A stretch of DNA of 64,000 nt from Blautia sp. Marseille-P3087 (GTDB lineage Bacteria > Bacillota > Clostridia > Lachnospirales > Lachnospiraceae), in contig NZ_LT635539.1 in assembly GCF_900120195.1 (NCBI RefSeq), forward strand, positions 2,778,441 through 2,842,440. The letters run 5' to 3'. The translations under genes were made by a program, and so were the position numbers. Position 1 is the stretch's first letter, and the number at the start of each line of letters is the position of its first letter. The notes beneath the pieces are model-generated. The model had not been told where the DNA came from, did no database searches, and saw nothing but the letters and a program-made list of their open reading frames with translations. Positions 1-8,224 of the stretch are shown here, one piece after another.

Positions 1-243
1 GTATGTAGCAGAATATGTGCTTCCGTTCTGCGGATTGCCGGCACCGACTTCTGTATCAAGAAGCGTCCGGGCAATCAGGCGGGGGTCTCCGAGATCATTT
101 AAAATATCGGTTTCGGTACGGCCTTTTTGCTGTTCGTCTTCGATATAATTGCGATAATACTGCACATGAGCAGCAACACTTCCTTCCGGCATCTGACCGG
201 AAAGCTGATTATATAAAATATCAAGAAATTCTTTTTTACGCAT
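1..243 (-). CDS. HAAS/DUF1700-type membrane-regulator protein, N-terminal part (runs off window)
   Basis: The reverse strand encodes about 81 residues beginning MRKKEFLDILYNQL, then a YYRNYIEDEQ stretch and the phrase ILNDLGDPRLIARTLL. This is the usual N-terminal helical HAAS pattern of DUF1700 proteins, which are often encoded beside a PadR-type regulator. Two consecutive ATG codons exist (246 and 243). GGAG at 251-254 lies 7 nt from the second, so 243 is preferred. The C-terminal membrane part lies outside the window. The function in this family is poorly defined. Confidence 0.7.
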   Translation of the reverse strand, partial: MRKKEFLDILYNQLSGQMPEGSVAAHVQYYRNYIEDEQQKGRTETDILNDLGDPRLIARTLLDTEVGAGNPQNGSTYSATY

Positions 244-394
244 CATTTATCTCCATATGCAATGAATTTAGATCAGGATTCACAGTTTTTCAGACTGGCA
301 ATATCATACCACACATATCCACACAGGCAAAGAGATTGAAGTATTAAATTTTTCTAAAAATAGAAGAAACAAAGTTGAGTTTTTCAGAGAATTG

Positions 395-423
395 TTGATG
401 TTTCGATTGGAAAATATTATAAT
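395..423 (+). promoter_or_regulatory. Sigma-A-type promoter of araB-araD
   Basis: TTGATG at 395-400 and TATAAT at 418-423 are separated by 17 nt. This is about 50 nt upstream of the araB start, in an A+T-rich gap. No terminator or riboswitch is apparent between it and the gene. Confidence 0.6.
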
Positions 424-474
424 AAAAATAAGTTTTTGTAAGGGATAAAACAAAAATCAGGGAGGATTTACAAA

Positions 475-2079
475 ATGAGTGTAAATGAAGCAAAGACAGC
501 AATTTTAAATAATAAAACAGCGCTTGGAATCGAGTTTGGATCGACCAGAATCAAAGCAGTTCTGGTTGATGACAAGTATGCTCCGATCGCATCCGGAAGC
601 TATGACTGGGAGAACCGCTACGAAAATGGTATATGGACATATTCTCTGGAGGATATTCATAAGGGCCTGCAGGGCAGTTACAGCGACCTTGTGAAGGATG
701 TAAAGGAAAAATATGATGTGGAGCTTACCAGTGTCGGAGCACTCGGAATCAGCGCCATGATGCATGGTTATATGCCGTTTGATAAAGAAGGAAAGCTTCT
801 GGTACCGTTCCGTACATGGAGAAACAATATCACCGGAGAAGCATCTGAAAAGCTGATGGAACTTTTCCAGTATAATATTCCACAGAGATGGAGTATTGCA
901 CATTTGTATCAGGCAATCCTGAATGGAGAAGAGCATGTAAAAGATATTGATTATATGTGCACTCTGGAAGCATATATCCATCGTCTTCTTACCGGAAGAA
1001 GAATACAGGGTATCGGTGATGCGGCAGGTATGTTTCCGATTGACTCCACGACAAAAGATTATAACCAGGAGATGGTTGAGAAATTTGACAAACTGGTAGA
1101 GCCTTATGGATTTCCGTGGAAACTCCGTGATATCATGCCGGAAGTCATGGTTGCAGGACAGGATGCCGGTACTCTGACCGAAGAAGGTGCCAGAGCTCTT
1201 GATTCGACAGGCAAACTGAAAGCCGGTATCCCGATGTGCCCGCCGGAAGGTGATGCAGGGACCGGTATGGTAGCGACCAACAGCGTAAAACAGCGTACCG
1301 GTAATGTTTCAGCAGGTACTTCTGTATTTGCGATGATCGTTCTGGAAAAAGCGCTTTCCAAACCATACAAAGAGATCGATATGGTAACGACACCGGTCGG
1401 TGATGCAGTTGCCATGGCACATTCCAACAACTGTACTTCTGATCTGAATGCATGGGTAAATGTATTTAAAGAATTTGCAGAAGCAATGGGTATGGAAGTG
1501 GATATGAACAAACTGTTTGGAACTCTTTATAATAAAGCTCTGGAGGGTGATCCGGACTGTGGTGGACTTTTGTCCTACTGTTATTTCTCAGGAGAGCATA
1601 TGACAGGATTTGAAGAAGGAAGACCGTTGTTTGTACGTTCTCCTGAAAGCAAATTCACACTTGCAAACTTTATGAGAACGAATCTTTATACCTGTCTCGG
1701 AGCAATGCGGGTAGGTCTAAATATCCTGATCGATCAGGAGCATGTCAAGATCGACAGACTTTTAGGACACGGCGGACTGTTCAAGACCAAAGGTGTAGGA
1801 CAGCAGATTCTTGCAGATGCAGTGAATGCACCGGTATCTGTTATGTCAACAGCAGGTGAGGGCGGTGCCTGGGGTATTGCGCTTCTGGCTGCTTACCTTG
1901 TGGACAGGAAGGACGGCGAGACTCTGGATGAGTTCCTGGATAACCGTGTATTTGCAGGAAATGAAGGAAGTACACTGGATCCGGAACCGGAAGGTGTCAA
2001 AGGATTTAATGAATTTATGGACAGATATCTGAAGGGACTGCCGATCGAGAGAGCAGCAGTGGAATCTAAAATCTGGTAA
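475..2079 (+). CDS. araB: FGGY-family carbohydrate kinase, probable L-ribulokinase (anaerobe type)
   Basis: The 534-residue protein starts with an FGGY phosphate-1 motif ([16 protein letters not shown], about residues 18-33). It carries the middle [12 protein letters not shown] segment and a C-terminal [14 protein letters not shown] motif. It belongs to the FGGY kinases found in gut anaerobes in place of classical AraB, and is often labelled xylulokinase. Its neighbour encodes L-ribulose-5-phosphate 4-epimerase 81 nt downstream, which supports phosphorylation of L-ribulose in arabinose use. GGGAGG precedes the ATG. No isomerase (araA) or arabinose transporter lies in the window. L-xylulose or another ketopentose remains possible as substrate. 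Confidence 0.8.
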   Translation: MSVNEAKTAILNNKTALGIEFGSTRIKAVLVDDKYAPIASGSYDWENRYENGIWTYSLEDIHKGLQGSYSDLVKDVKEKYDVELTSVGALGISAMMHGYMPFDKEGKLLVPFRTWRNNITGEASEKLMELFQYNIPQRWSIAHLYQAILNGEEHVKDIDYMCTLEAYIHRLLTGRRIQGIGDAAGMFPIDSTTKDYNQEMVEKFDKLVEPYGFPWKLRDIMPEVMVAGQDAGTLTEEGARALDSTGKLKAGIPMCPPEGDAGTGMVATNSVKQRTGNVSAGTSVFAMIVLEKALSKPYKEIDMVTTPVGDAVAMAHSNNCTSDLNAWVNVFKEFAEAMGMEVDMNKLFGTLYNKALEGDPDCGGLLSYCYFSGEHMTGFEEGRPLFVRSPESKFTLANFMRTNLYTCLGAMRVGLNILIDQEHVKIDRLLGHGGLFKTKGVGQQILADAVNAPVSVMSTAGEGGAWGIALLAAYLVDRKDGETLDEFLDNRVFAGNEGSTLDPEPEGVKGFNEFMDRYLKGLPIERAAVESKIW

Positions 2080-2160
2080 TAAGATAAAATGAAGATTGAG
2101 AACGTAAGTTGCTGCGAGAGAATGAATGGTGACTTACGTTCTTTAATAAAGGAGAAAGAG

Positions 2161-2856
2161 ATGCTCGAAAAATTAAAAGAAGAAGTTTATAAAGCTAATA
2201 TGGATCTTCCGAAATACGGACTGGTCACATTTACATGGGGTAATGTCAGCGGCATTGACCGTGAAAAGGGATTGTTCGTAATCAAGCCGAGTGGTGTGGA
2301 ATATGATAAACTCAGACCGGAAGATATGGTAGTTGTTGACCTGAATGGAAACAAAGTCGAGGGTGAATATAATCCGTCATCAGACACACCAACCCATGTG
2401 GTTCTGTATAATTCATTTCCGAATATCGGCGGAATCGTACATACACACTCTGAATGGGCGACGAGCTGGGCACAGGCCGGGAGAGCGATTCCATGCTATG
2501 GTACGACTCATGCGGACTATATTTACGGAGAAGTTCCATGTGTACGTAATCTGACAAAAGAAGAGATTGAGGAAGCATACGAAAAGAATACGGGTGTGCT
2601 GATCGCAGATTATTTCAAAGACCTTGATTATGAAGCTGTTCCGGCAGTACTTTGCAAGAATCATGGACCGTTTACATGGGGCAAAGATGCACATGAGGCA
2701 GTTCACAATGCAGTTGTGCTTGAGGAAGTGGCGAAGATGGCATGCCGCTGTGAACTGATCAATCCGCAGGTAAAACCAGCACCGCAGGAACTGCAGGATA
2801 AACATTACTACAGGAAACACGGGGCGAATGCATATTATGGACAGTTAAAAAAGTGA
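2161..2856 (+). CDS. araD: L-ribulose-5-phosphate 4-epimerase
   Basis: A class II aldolase/epimerase of 231 residues, the usual AraD length. Metal-binding and catalytic signatures are visible: [14 protein letters not shown] near the N-terminus, [22 protein letters not shown] (two metal His), and KNHGPFTWG with another His. It converts L-ribulose-5-P to D-xylulose-5-P, feeding the pentose phosphate pathway. An in-frame ATG exists 72 nt upstream, but the ATG at 2161 has GGAGAAAGAG directly before it and gives the family N-terminus. The TGA stop at 2854-2856 overlaps the outermost base pairs of a long hairpin repeat that follows. Confidence 0.93.
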   Translation: MLEKLKEEVYKANMDLPKYGLVTFTWGNVSGIDREKGLFVIKPSGVEYDKLRPEDMVVVDLNGNKVEGEYNPSSDTPTHVVLYNSFPNIGGIVHTHSEWATSWAQAGRAIPCYGTTHADYIYGEVPCVRNLTKEEIEEAYEKNTGVLIADYFKDLDYEAVPAVLCKNHGPFTWGKDAHEAVHNAVVLEEVAKMACRCELINPQVKPAPQELQDKHYYRKHGANAYYGQLKK

Positions 2857-3172
2857 TAAAGGATTCCCGGTGAGAAGGGAAGGATAAAGTGAAGACTCCA
2901 GGAGGAGGGCTGCATGTGAAGTATTCTCTGGAACTGGCTCAAATCAAAAATTCTAAAGTATCAGGAAGTACAGAACTTTGCTAAAAACGATACAGAAAAG
3001 TGCTGAACTCGCTGTCGCTCAGACAGCAGCATTTTCTGTATCAACGCAAAAACCTGTACCTTCCGATACTTGGACGAATTTTTTCAAGTGAGCCAGCTCT
3101 GGAGGATACTCACATGCAGCTCGCACGCTGGAGTCTTTCTTTTTATCCAGCCATTTCTCGCCGGACTTTATC
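2855..3172 (+). repeat. Long hairpin repeat A (318 nt, plus orientation)
   Basis: The segment is one imperfect inverted repeat centred near 3014. GATAAAG at 2855-2861 pairs with CTTTATC at 3166-3172, CCGGTGAGAA with TTCTCGCCGG, and the pairing can be followed inward through GACTCCAG/CTGGAGTC (about 2893/3129), TGCATGTGA/TCACATGCA, CTGGCTCA/TGAGCCAG and GATACAG/CTGTATC. The apical loop is AACTCGCTGTCGCTCAGACA (3005-3024). An asymmetric internal loop has TTTGC-TAAAAAC on the 5' side and AACGCAAA on the 3' side. The same loop sequences recur in repeats B, C and D. No convincing protein is encoded. Confidence 0.85.
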
Positions 3173-3523
3173 TGGGGTAGCGGAACGCGGCCCCGGGGCT
3201 TCCCTGAGGCTCCGAAAATACAGGGAGGATGGTGGAGATTTCTCGATAACTGGCTGTAAAACAAAAACTCTGCACAAAGATTGTCTGACTTCTGCAAGAG
3301 TTCATGGAAGTACTTTGAGATGGAATGTCTGCGTTATGTATCAAAAATATATTGTCTGAGCGTCAGCGAGTTATATATTTTTGATGCATGTATTTAGCAG
3401 ACAGAACATATCATTAGTACTTCCGGACTCTGAAGCTGTCAGCACATCTTGTGCAGAGTTATATTGTTTATAGTCCATTATCGAATATCACACCGTAAAG
3501 TCTGTATTTCCGGAAACAGGTCC
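3165..3523 (-). repeat. Long hairpin repeat B, copy 1 (359 nt, minus orientation)
   Basis: The 359-nt unit recurs at 19353-19711 with about 13 differences by eye, all in the outer arms; roughly 200 central bases are identical. It folds as one hairpin: ACTCTGCACAA near 3268 pairs with the reverse complement near 3455, AAATACAG near 3214 with CTGTATTT near 3502, and ATCAAAAATATAT with ATATATTTTTGAT next to the loop. Read on the minus strand, the loop is AACTCGCTGACGCTCAGACA, with TCTGC-TAAATAC opposite AACGCAGA. It overlaps the end of repeat A by 8 nt (ACTTTATC). Confidence 0.88.
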
Positions 3524-3537
3524 CCGATGGTTAAAAT

Positions 3538-4044
3538 ATGAATTATTTCTTCTTGAAATGTTTTAGAGCAAATAGTACTATAAATTCAAAGCATATTTTC
3601 TATAAGTCTGAGGCATATGAAAATCTGATTGGGGAACCGAGACTGGAATTAAAAGTAGTTACCCTGAATATCAATGAAGGTCACAATAATGAACTGATGG
3701 AACAGTGCCAGATATTGAGAGAATATGCACAGTATGTGGCACGGGTATGTAAATATGCAAAAGAGATGGAACTGGATACTGCGGTCAGACTTACAGTGGA
3801 TGAGTGTATTCAGGAGGGAATTCTTGCAGAATTTCTCAGGAAAAACAAATCGGAGGTCATTGCGATGAGCATATTCGAGTATGACAAAGAAGAGGAAGAG
3901 AAAAAACTTCGGAAGGCGGAGTTTGAAGCTGGTGAAGAGAGTAAGGCAAAGGAAATTATTGGGTTGATGTTAAGTGCTGGTGAGCCGGTAGAAAAAATAG
4001 CCCAGTATACAGGCTATACCATAGAAGAAATACAAAAGTCATAA
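3538..4044 (+). pseudogene. C-terminal remnant of a PD-(D/E)XK nuclease-family (Rpn-like) transposase protein
   Basis: From about residue 22 the 168-residue frame reads like the C-terminal half of the Rpn-type recombination-promoting nucleases common in Lachnospiraceae: SEAYENLIGEPRLELKVV, LNINEGHNNELMEQC, EYAQYVARV, a TVDECIQEGILAEFLRKNKSE segment, and a charged EEEEKKLRKAEFEAGEES tail. The N-terminal nuclease core with its D and ExK residues is absent, and no good ribosome site precedes the first ATG. It begins 15 nt after repeat B and its stop abuts a deleted copy of repeat A. I regard it as a decayed fragment. Confidence 0.75.
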
Positions 4045-4142
4045 AGGATTCCCGGTGAGAAGAGAATGATAAAGTGATGACTTCAGGAGGGGCTGTATGT
4101 TAAGAATCCAGTGGATACTCACATGCAGTCCGCACGCTGGAG
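4041..4142 (+). repeat. Internally deleted derivative of hairpin repeat A
   Basis: From 4041 the sequence matches the left arm of repeat A (ATAAAGGATTCCCGGTGAGA, then GATAAAGTGA, CAGGAGGGGCTG and ATGT). It then jumps to the right arm (GGATACTCACATGCAG, CGCACGCTGGAG). The inner arms and the apical loop, about 180 nt in repeat A, are missing, leaving a small hairpin. It starts on the stop codon of the nuclease remnant, just as repeat A starts on the araD stop. Confidence 0.8.
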
Positions 4143-4190
4143 AGGAATTTAAGATTTCATTTTTCAGGCTGTGCAATGTATTGAATTTGA

Positions 4191-4220
4191 TTGACACAGT
4201 AATCAGACAGATGCTATAAT
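4191..4220 (+). promoter_or_regulatory. Sigma-A-type promoter of surE-yitT
   Basis: TTGACA at 4191-4196 and TATAAT at 4215-4220 are separated by 18 nt. Transcription should begin near 4227, giving a leader of about 90 nt before surE. Confidence 0.8.
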
Positions 4221-4226
4221 TTATCT

Positions 4227-4291
4227 ATAGAAAACCGTAGAGAAAGAGAGAAAGGTATTCCTGACACTAGTGTGTTGAGAATGCCTTTTTT
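4227..4291 (+). promoter_or_regulatory. Leader attenuator with paired-AGAGA motif upstream of surE
   Basis: AAGGTATTC (4252-4260) pairs with GAATGCCTT (4279-4287), with ACAC-TA-GTGT inside, followed by a T6 run to 4291: a full intrinsic terminator before the first gene. Immediately upstream lies ACCG..AGAGA..AGAGA..GGTA (4235-4256), closely like the leader motif at 13687-13716. The GGTA half would be shared between the two alternative folds. This is the arrangement of an antitermination switch. The cognate regulator is inferred to be GlpP-type. Confidence 0.65.
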
Positions 4292-4316
4292 CTGCTTATG
4301 AAGCAGGAGAACACCT

Positions 4317-5108
4317 ATGAAAAAACATAAGATTATGATTACAAACGATGACGGAATACAGTCAGTGGGATTACGGGCGGCGGTGATGGCTGCAAAAGAA
4401 TTTGGAGATGTTATAGTAGTAGCGCCGGTAACACAGCAGACAGCAATGGGAAGGGCATACCCAAGAACAGAAAATGCGGGAATCATCCAAAAGGTAGACT
4501 ATGCAATGAAAAATGTAGAAGCTTATGCGGTGAATGGATCTCCCGGGTATTGTGCCGCCTTTGGATTGATGGAGATTATGGAGACACCACCGGATCTGGT
4601 GATTAGTGGAATTAATTTTGGCTGCAATATGGGGCTGGCACTGACATGCAGCGGTACGCTAGGAGCAGCATTTGAGGCAAGCAGTGAGGGTATACCTGTT
4701 ATGGCTGTTTCATTAGAAACAAAAGCAGAAGATATTATGGCCACTTCTTCCGAGTCAGTAGGTTTCGGTAAGGCAACGGAAGCAACAAAGCTGTGGATTG
4801 GAAGAGTTCTGGAAGAAGTATATGAAAAGAAAAACGAAGCATATCGTTTCCTTAACATTAATATTCCGGCAGGAGACATTGATGTTAAAGGCTATCGAAT
4901 GACGTTTGTAGAAAACCAGAATTATTATGTGCTGCGCAGACCACCTGAAAGAGACTGGAGTAAGCCATATTGTTTAAGCTTTTCAATTGATGTTGACGAG
5001 GAAAAGCTTCACAGGGGAAGTGACATCCAGACAGTCTGTCAGGACAGGCTTATATCTGTGACACCGATAACTATGGATATGACAAGAAACACATTGAGCA
5101 GATTCTGA
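4317..5108 (+). CDS. surE: 5'/3'-nucleotidase SurE
   Basis: The 263-residue protein opens with KIMITNDDGIQSVGLRA, whose paired Asp residues bind metal in SurE. It continues with VVVAPVTQQTAMGRA (the Ser/Thr-rich active-site loop), AVNGSPGYCAAFGL, and LVISGINFGCNMG..CSGTLGAAFEA, the Asn-containing metal loop. It dephosphorylates nucleoside and some other phosphomonoesters in the cytoplasm. The length matches the family (about 250). AGGAG precedes the ATG. It is cotranscribed with yitT 22 nt downstream and sits behind a leader terminator, so expression is conditional. The physiological substrate here is unknown. Confidence 0.92.
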   Translation: MKKHKIMITNDDGIQSVGLRAAVMAAKEFGDVIVVAPVTQQTAMGRAYPRTENAGIIQKVDYAMKNVEAYAVNGSPGYCAAFGLMEIMETPPDLVISGINFGCNMGLALTCSGTLGAAFEASSEGIPVMAVSLETKAEDIMATSSESVGFGKATEATKLWIGRVLEEVYEKKNEAYRFLNINIPAGDIDVKGYRMTFVENQNYYVLRRPPERDWSKPYCLSFSIDVDEEKLHRGSDIQTVCQDRLISVTPITMDMTRNTLSRF

Positions 5109-5130
5109 TAAAGCAGAAGAGGGCAAAGGT

Positions 5131-5994
5131 ATGGTGGAAAAACTGAAAAAAGTAGGACTTATGATACTGAGCTGTGTTTTGTGCAGTATTGCTGTAAACT
5201 GGGTGGCGCTGCCTAATGGCTTTCCGGTGACAGGAATCGCCGGAATATCTATGGTACTCGAAAACTGGACAGGTATTAATTATGCAATCATATATTATGG
5301 GATTACACTTCTGATCCTTGCTGCAACTTTTTTTGTACTTGGGATAGCAGAGGTGAGAAGTATTCTGTTTTTGTCTGTATTGTATCCGGCAGTTTTGTGG
5401 ATATTGAATCATATGACAATATCTGTTGTTTTGGAGGAAAGACTGATCGCGGTAGCTTTGTTTGGTGTGTTGTATGGCGGAGGTGCCGGGATTGTTCTCA
5501 AAATAGGCTATTCTTATGGTGGGATGGATACACTGTCAAAGATATTAAAAAAGCTGTTTTTCAAAAGTGGTGAAATCAGGTATATCATGTTGGGCGCTGA
5601 CAGCTGTATCATGTTTTTCATGCTGACAGTTTTTTCGTTAGACAAGCTTGCTTATGCATTTGTAGGGCAGCTTATAACGGTAAATGTAATGAATTATATT
5701 ATATTTAACGGTCCATCACTTTATGATGTTCAGATCATAGGAGAAGAAACGTCAGAAATTCGGAGATTTATGATCGAGATCCTGCATAAATCTATGACAA
5801 GTCATGAGGTTGTCGGAGCATACACGGACAAGACAAGAATTCAAATGGACTGTGTATGTACATCCGTGGAATACGTGAAATTAAAAGAATTTATATTTGA
5901 ACAGAAAATAGAATGTTTTATAAAGGTAACGCCACTGATTTCTGTATTTGGGGCAAATAAGGATTTCCGAAGGCTGAAGGATGAAATATTATAA
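5131..5994 (+). CDS. YitT-family membrane protein (DUF161 + DUF2179)
   Basis: A 287-residue protein with five to six hydrophobic segments in the first 190 residues. It has PNGFPVTGIAGISM after TM1, LYGGGAGIVLKIGYSYGGMDTLSKIL (the conserved YitT glycine-rich loop), and a soluble C-terminal domain with VGAYTDKTRIQMDCVC and IKVTPLISVFG typical of DUF2179. The transported substrate is unknown for the family. It is in an operon with surE, and a strong terminator follows. No defects are seen. Confidence 0.88.
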   Translation: MVEKLKKVGLMILSCVLCSIAVNWVALPNGFPVTGIAGISMVLENWTGINYAIIYYGITLLILAATFFVLGIAEVRSILFLSVLYPAVLWILNHMTISVVLEERLIAVALFGVLYGGGAGIVLKIGYSYGGMDTLSKILKKLFFKSGEIRYIMLGADSCIMFFMLTVFSLDKLAYAFVGQLITVNVMNYIIFNGPSLYDVQIIGEETSEIRRFMIEILHKSMTSHEVVGAYTDKTRIQMDCVCTSVEYVKLKEFIFEQKIECFIKVTPLISVFGANKDFRRLKDEIL

Positions 5995-6000
5995 AATAAG

Positions 6001-6035
6001 AAAGCGTATCGAACGATAAGTCCGATACGCTTTTT
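6001..6035 (+). terminator. Intrinsic terminator after yitT
   Basis: AAAGCGTATCG (6001-6011) pairs with CGATACGCTTT (6023-6033) and is followed by Ts. It lies between convergent genes and may work in both directions. Confidence 0.85.
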
Positions 6036-6039
6036 GTGA

Positions 6040-6555
6040 TCAGTGCAGTAATTTATGAAACATCTGATCGAGGTTCTCTTTCTGTCCATTTTTCAGAATC
6101 CGTTTAGGAAGACATAAGGTAGTCTGCGCATCTGCACGGATTGCATATATGGTATCTGTTTCAAGAACACGGCTGTGCTTGTCTTCGCCAAGCGTCACGA
6201 TGCAATGTCCGGTTTGGGTATCCCGGGACTGAGGGAGAGTGATCTGACCAAGCTGATTGACTGTGAATTGGTAATTTCCATTGAGCTTTGCGACCTTTGC
6301 AGCCCCCTTCCGTGCGGAAAAAGCAGGATAGTAAAGTAAATAAAAGAGAAGGGCTGCTGCAAATATGGCAAGAAGACAAAGATGGACTTTGCGTGTATCC
6401 AAACCATAGAAGACCAAGGACAGGACCGCAATGGCAGTCAGGAGTATGCCATAGATTATTTTTTTCTTACGGGTTAATCTTGTAGCTAGAAGATAAAATG
6501 TATCATAGGCTTCCTGATAGGATAAGCGATAATGAAATGTGTAGTTGAAATCCAT
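6040..6555 (-). CDS. YcxB-like membrane protein, unknown function
   Basis: The 171-residue protein starts MDFNYTFHYRLSYQEAYDTFY. Two adjacent transmembrane segments (about residues 33-48 and 58-78) follow the basic stretch TRLTRKKK, and the soluble remainder contains TLGEDKHSRVLETDTIYAI and LPKRIL. This is the arrangement of YcxB-domain proteins (two TM helices plus a small PH-like C-terminal domain), for which no function is established. AGGAGGGCG precedes the start. It is convergent with yitT and 26 nt downstream of the BCCT gene on the same strand, so it may be the last gene of that operon. Confidence 0.6.
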   Translation of the reverse strand: MDFNYTFHYRLSYQEAYDTFYLLATRLTRKKKIIYGILLTAIAVLSLVFYGLDTRKVHLCLLAIFAAALLFYLLYYPAFSARKGAAKVAKLNGNYQFTVNQLGQITLPQSRDTQTGHCIVTLGEDKHSRVLETDTIYAIRADAQTTLCLPKRILKNGQKENLDQMFHKLLH

Positions 6556-6581
6556 ATATATCAGCGCCCTCCTTCGTTTAA

Positions 6582-8210
6582 TTATGTAGTTTGAGTTTTT
6601 GCTTCTTTCTTTCGTGCTTTTTCTACGTCCTGTTCGGATTTCAGGCGTTTGGATGGAATTGGCCGTCCAAGTTCATCATAGTCTTCAGTGAAGGTGTCAT
6701 ATTTGGCAGGATTGCACATAACCTTCATGAAAGAAATCGAAATAATGATCAAAAGAAAAACAATTGGGAATCCACCAAGGTTGGACAGATATTTCAGTGC
6801 ATCTGTTGATTTGAAAGCTCTTACAAAGATTACACAGAGGATACCAATGGTAATACCCCATACAAGCTTTAACCATGCAGGAGACTCTGCGTCGTTTTCG
6901 GATATGGAATCGGTACACAGACCTGCCATCGCGTTTGTATTGGAATCTGATGCAGTGATAAATGAAACAAATACGATTGACAGGAATACAGCAATACTGA
7001 TTACCGGTATCGGGAGCTGTTTCAGAACTGCATAGGTAGCAGAAGCGGTACCTCCGGCAACCATTGCATCGTTAATTCCTTTGCCAGCCAGTTCATAATA
7101 TACAGAAGAAGCTGAGAAAAGACCGAGCCATGCTACCGAAAACAGAGCAGGGAACACAACGATAACACGTATTGCTTCTTTTACTGAGTAACCTTTGGAA
7201 ATCTTACCAAGGAAAATGGAGGTTACAGGCATCCACGCCATCCAGTTGCACCAATAGAATACCGGCCACCACATTGCCCAGCCGTCTCCGTCAGCAGCAG
7301 AAATGAAGAGGGAGGACTGGCAGAAGGTGGAAACGAAAGCACCAAAGCCTTCAACAGTCAGCTTCAGGATATAAGCGGTAGGTCCAAAAAGAAATACAAA
7401 AAGACCTAAGATCATGTAAATTCTGGAGTTAATAGTTGAAAGGATACGGATACCATTCATAACACCGGAGATTGCGGAGGTAACAAAAGCTGCAACAATG
7501 ATAACTGCGATGATCGTCCAGGTAGAAGGAGTGGATGATACTGCTCCATTTGTGATACTGCTCGTTCCGTCAGCTACAAGAAAGATGGCAGATCCCATAC
7601 TTGCTGCCATACCACATACCAGTGCGAAAAGACAGATACAGTCGATAACAGGAGATGCCTTATCTGCCATTTTGCTGCTGAATGCAGGGAAAAGCATGGA
7701 ACCGATAGAGTATTTCTTTTTTGCATTATAAAAAAGAAAAGCAAAAAGGATGGCAGGCATTCCATAAATGCACATTGGTGTAAAGGTCCATTCCAGAAAG
7801 ATATCTTTCATAAGGAAGGTGATTGCCTCAGGAGATTTCGGAGTAATATTTCCCGGAGGTGCGTAATAGTGATACATTGGCTCCGCACAGGCCCAGAGAA
7901 GAATTCCGGCAGCCATGATCGTGCAGAGTACGATCCATATGTAGTTGGTTTGGTTCAGAATAGGCTTTGCTTTACTTCCACCGATACGAACATTTCCGAA
8001 AGGTGAGAAATATGCTGCAACAACAAGTACAACACAGATAAATGCCATTAATGCGAAAAGCCAGTCAAAATTACCGAGAATAAAAGAGGTAAGAGTCATG
8101 ATTAACGCATTAAACGTCTCTCCGTTCACAAGATTGAGGATAATTGTTGCAATTACCAGTAACCAGGGGATAAGAAATACAGCCCATCGTATATTAGATT
8201 TCTTTGTCAT
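6582..8210 (-). CDS. BCCT-family transporter
   Basis: About 542 residues with twelve predicted membrane helices. BCCT signatures are present in modified form: ILLWACAEPMYHY, FLEWTFTPMCIYG, the TM8 box WPVFYWCNWMAWMPVTSIFLGKIS, and FITASDSNTNAMAGL. The family imports betaine, carnitine, choline or related zwitterions, often with Na+ or by antiport. The usual Trp-rich TM4 box reads CGMAASMGSAIFLV here, so the substrate may differ. The start at 8210 is chosen because AAAGG lies 9 nt before it; an ATG at 8219 sits directly on that site. It is the last clear gene of the leftward oxidase/ETF operon, 14 nt after glpP. Confidence 0.85.
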   Translation of the reverse strand: MTKKSNIRWAVFLIPWLLVIATIILNLVNGETFNALIMTLTSFILGNFDWLFALMAFICVVLVVAAYFSPFGNVRIGGSKAKPILNQTNYIWIVLCTIMAAGILLWACAEPMYHYYAPPGNITPKSPEAITFLMKDIFLEWTFTPMCIYGMPAILFAFLFYNAKKKYSIGSMLFPAFSSKMADKASPVIDCICLFALVCGMAASMGSAIFLVADGTSSITNGAVSSTPSTWTIIAVIIVAAFVTSAISGVMNGIRILSTINSRIYMILGLFVFLFGPTAYILKLTVEGFGAFVSTFCQSSLFISAADGDGWAMWWPVFYWCNWMAWMPVTSIFLGKISKGYSVKEAIRVIVVFPALFSVAWLGLFSASSVYYELAGKGINDAMVAGGTASATYAVLKQLPIPVISIAVFLSIVFVSFITASDSNTNAMAGLCTDSISENDAESPAWLKLVWGITIGILCVIFVRAFKSTDALKYLSNLGGFPIVFLLIIISISFMKVMCNPAKYDTFTEDYDELGRPIPSKRLKSEQDVEKARKKEAKTQTT

Positions 8211-8224
8211 ATGCTTCATCCTTT

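Noticed and set aside
475..2079. Xylulokinase assignment for the first FGGY kinase
   Set aside because: The adjacent araD and similarity to the anaerobe-type kinases linked to arabinose use make L-ribulokinase more likely. This is not proven.
2089..2160. Longer AraD beginning at 2089
   Set aside because: The extra 24 residues are not part of the family and GGAGAAAGAG is placed for the ATG at 2161.
3000..3359. 119-codon open frame across repeats A and B (and a partner frame on the other strand, also at 19258-19485)
   Set aside because: It runs across hairpin arms and loops, has no ribosome site, and the same translated words recur only because the repeat recurs.
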